DNA of 6,970 nt from Acidobacteriota bacterium (GTDB lineage Bacteria > Acidobacteriota > Thermoanaerobaculia > Multivoradales > UBA5704). The DNA lies in the NCBI GenBank assembly GCA_003223675.1, contig QHVW01000083.1:1-6970 (forward strand), in the 5' to 3' direction. The translations under genes were made by a program, and so were the position numbers. The notes beneath the pieces were generated by a model. That model was not told where the DNA came from and searched no databases. It was given only the letters and a program-made list of their open reading frames with translations. Shown here one piece after another: positions 5,663 through 6,970 of the stretch (positions are counted from its first letter, which is position 1; each line of letters opens with the position of its first letter).

Positions 5663-6969
5663 TCCTCCCCATAATCGCTCGAGCCGCCCCACATCGTGCC
5701 GTGCTCCTGATCGATCAGGATGGCGTTGATCGGGCCGGAGTTCTTCTCTTCGATCTCGACCTTGTAACCCATCCGTTGCAGCTCCTGCCGCACCCAGGGC
5801 GGAGTGCTCGCCACGACGGTCAGGCGGCCGGGCTCGGAGGCGTGGTCGCCGAAGGAGCTGTGCATCTGATAGCTGGTGATGTTCGGGCCTTCCGTGGCTT
5901 CCTGCACGGTCATGCCGAATTCCACGACGTCGAGGAAGAACTGGAGGAGGTTCTGGTCCTGGGTGTCTCCCCCCTGCACGGCGAAGGCGAGATAGGGCTT
6001 GTCGTTCTTCACCGCCAGGGTGGGGGTGAGGGTCACCCGCGGCCGCTTGCCCGGCACCAGCACGTTGAACGGGTCCTCGGCCTCGTCGAGCACGAAGCTC
6101 TGCATGCGCTGCGAGAGGCCGATGCCGCTGTGGCCGGCGATGAAGGCCGGCACCCAGCCGCCGCTCGGCGTGGCGGAGACCACCCAGCCTTCCTCGTCCG
6201 CGGCGAGGACCGAGGTGGTGCCGGCGCGGAAGGCTTCGTCGAAGGTGAGCTGCGAGCTTTGCGGCTGGGGCGGCTTTTTCTTGGCCTGCGGCGTCCCCCA
6301 GGTCTTGAGGAGGTCGAGGAAAGGGTTCTTCTGCCCCTGGAACGGGTAGGGATCGCCGGGCTTCACCGTGGGATCGTTCCGTTTTTCGTCGATCTGCTGC
6401 CGGCGGGAATTCGCGTAGTCCTTGGAGAGCAGCCCCTGGACGGGCTCGTCGGGCGGGAAGTAGGGGTCGCCGTAGTAGAAGTCGCGGTCGGCGAAGGCCA
6501 GGTTCATCACCTGATAGAGGGTGTGGATGTAGCGCGTGCTGTTGAGGCCCATGCCGCGCAGGTCCATGGGCTCGAGGAGGTTGAGGGCCTGGAGCATGGC
6601 GGGGCCTTGCGTCCAGGCGGTGAGCTTGTAGACGTCGATCCCCTTGTAGCTGGCGTGGACCGGCTCCTCGATCTTCACTTTCCAGTTGGCCAGGTCCTCG
6701 CGGGTGAAGAGGCCCCCCTGCTCGCGGGTGCCGCGCACGATCTCCTCGGCGATGTCCCCCTTGTAGAAGCGGTCGTAGGCGGCGTAGATGGCCTCCTTGC
6801 GGCTCTTGCCCGCGGCGAGGGCCTTCTTCTCGGCCTCGACGAGCTTGCGCAGGGTGGCGGCGAGGTCGGTCTGCCGGAACACCTCGCCGGCCCTGGGCGC
6901 CTCGTGGGGCTCGCCCAGGTGGGTGAGGAAGACGGCCTGCGAGGCGGGCCACTTCTTGATCTCCTTTTT
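5644..6969 (-). CDS. Gamma-glutamyltransferase-family protein, C-terminal part (partial)
   Basis: The frame is open from the window's right edge to a TGA at 5644-5646 (441 codons); the N-terminus lies outside. The GTG at 6882 is not the start, since sequence before it (WPASQAVFLTHLGEP) is also family-like. This is an N-terminal-nucleophile hydrolase that cleaves itself and then cuts gamma-glutamyl or related amide bonds, normally in the periplasm. Family features: VFRQTDLAATL, GGLFTREDLANWKV, AFADRDFYYGDP, the self-cleavage site GTTS (Thr codon at 6217-6219), AGHSGIGLSQRM, PGKRPRVTLTPTLAVK and VQGGDTQDQN. The usual TTH after cleavage is TTS, as in some divergent members, so substrate may differ from glutathione. 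A charged, proline-rich linker of about 60 residues precedes the cleavage site. The tail (SSDYGEDYGIGW) looks native, so the array joins just past this gene. Confidence 0.9.
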   Translation of the reverse strand, partial: KKEIKKWPASQAVFLTHLGEPHEAPRAGEVFRQTDLAATLRKLVEAEKKALAAGKSRKEAIYAAYDRFYKGDIAEEIVRGTREQGGLFTREDLANWKVKIEEPVHASYKGIDVYKLTAWTQGPAMLQALNLLEPMDLRGMGLNSTRYIHTLYQVMNLAFADRDFYYGDPYFPPDEPVQGLLSKDYANSRRQQIDEKRNDPTVKPGDPYPFQGQKNPFLDLLKTWGTPQAKKKPPQPQSSQLTFDEAFRAGTTSVLAADEEGWVVSATPSGGWVPAFIAGHSGIGLSQRMQSFVLDEAEDPFNVLVPGKRPRVTLTPTLAVKNDKPYLAFAVQGGDTQDQNLLQFFLDVVEFGMTVQEATEGPNITSYQMHSSFGDHASEPGRLTVVASTPPWVRQELQRMGYKVEIEEKNSGPINAILIDQEHGTMWGGSSDYGEDYGIGW

Positions 6970-6970
6970 C

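Noticed and set aside
5588..6952. Long opposite-strand frame of about 454 codons overlapping the gamma-glutamyltransferase-family gene
   Set aside because: Its product is dominated by Arg, Pro, Gly and Ala, typical of an out-of-frame reading of high-GC DNA; the other frame on the same strand carries clear family motifs.
1..6970. CRISPR array, tRNA, rRNA or prophage genes
   Set aside because: No regularly spaced direct repeats, no cloverleaf or rRNA sequence, and no phage structural or integrase gene was seen.

Overview
The window is high-GC bacterial DNA with no rRNA, tRNA or phylogenetic marker. An ECF-type sigma factor followed by a small two-helix membrane protein, a Tat-exported phosphoesterase and a gamma-glutamyltransferase-family protein together suggest an environmental soil or sediment lineage, perhaps Acidobacteriota. 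That placement is a low-confidence inference.

Layout. (1) Positions 1-1329, + strand: the end of a sigma factor, a small membrane protein, and a zeta-crystallin-type NAD(P)-dependent oxidoreductase. The last two run into each other in different frames at about 391-400, which looks like a deletion that removed the tail of one and the start of the other. (2) Positions 1333-2505, - strand: a Tat-signal phosphoesterase of the phospholipase C/acid phosphatase family, convergent with the oxidoreductase. (3) Positions 2506-3208: no convincing gene. It holds a 194-bp MITE-like element built of nested palindromes (2641-2834), a two-part hairpin (2961-2998), a good sigma70-type promoter (3043-3072) and a long imperfect hairpin that may be a degenerate attC. 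(4) Positions about 3172-5662, + strand: three ORFs arranged like integron gene cassettes. They are an unknown multi-helix membrane protein, a beta-lactamase-family serine hydrolase and a second unknown four-helix membrane protein. (5) Positions 5644-6970, - strand: the C-terminal two thirds of a gamma-glutamyltransferase-family protein, cut by the window edge.

The main discovery is region 4. The site at 3912-3972 has every hallmark of an integron attC: a RYYYAAC box, a GTTRRRY box, and a stem with two unpaired bases on one arm, which become G and T on the bottom strand. A second site at 5048-5107 has the same spacing of stems and bulges but a damaged right-hand box. Both attC sites overlap the end of the upstream gene and so encode its C-terminal tail. 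No integron integrase is visible. The segment therefore looks like a small cluster of attC sites lacking an integrase (CALIN) set between ordinary host genes, with a promoter at its left end placed where an integron Pc promoter would be. The right end has lost, or never had, an attC: the third ORF runs straight into the end of the gamma-glutamyltransferase-family gene.
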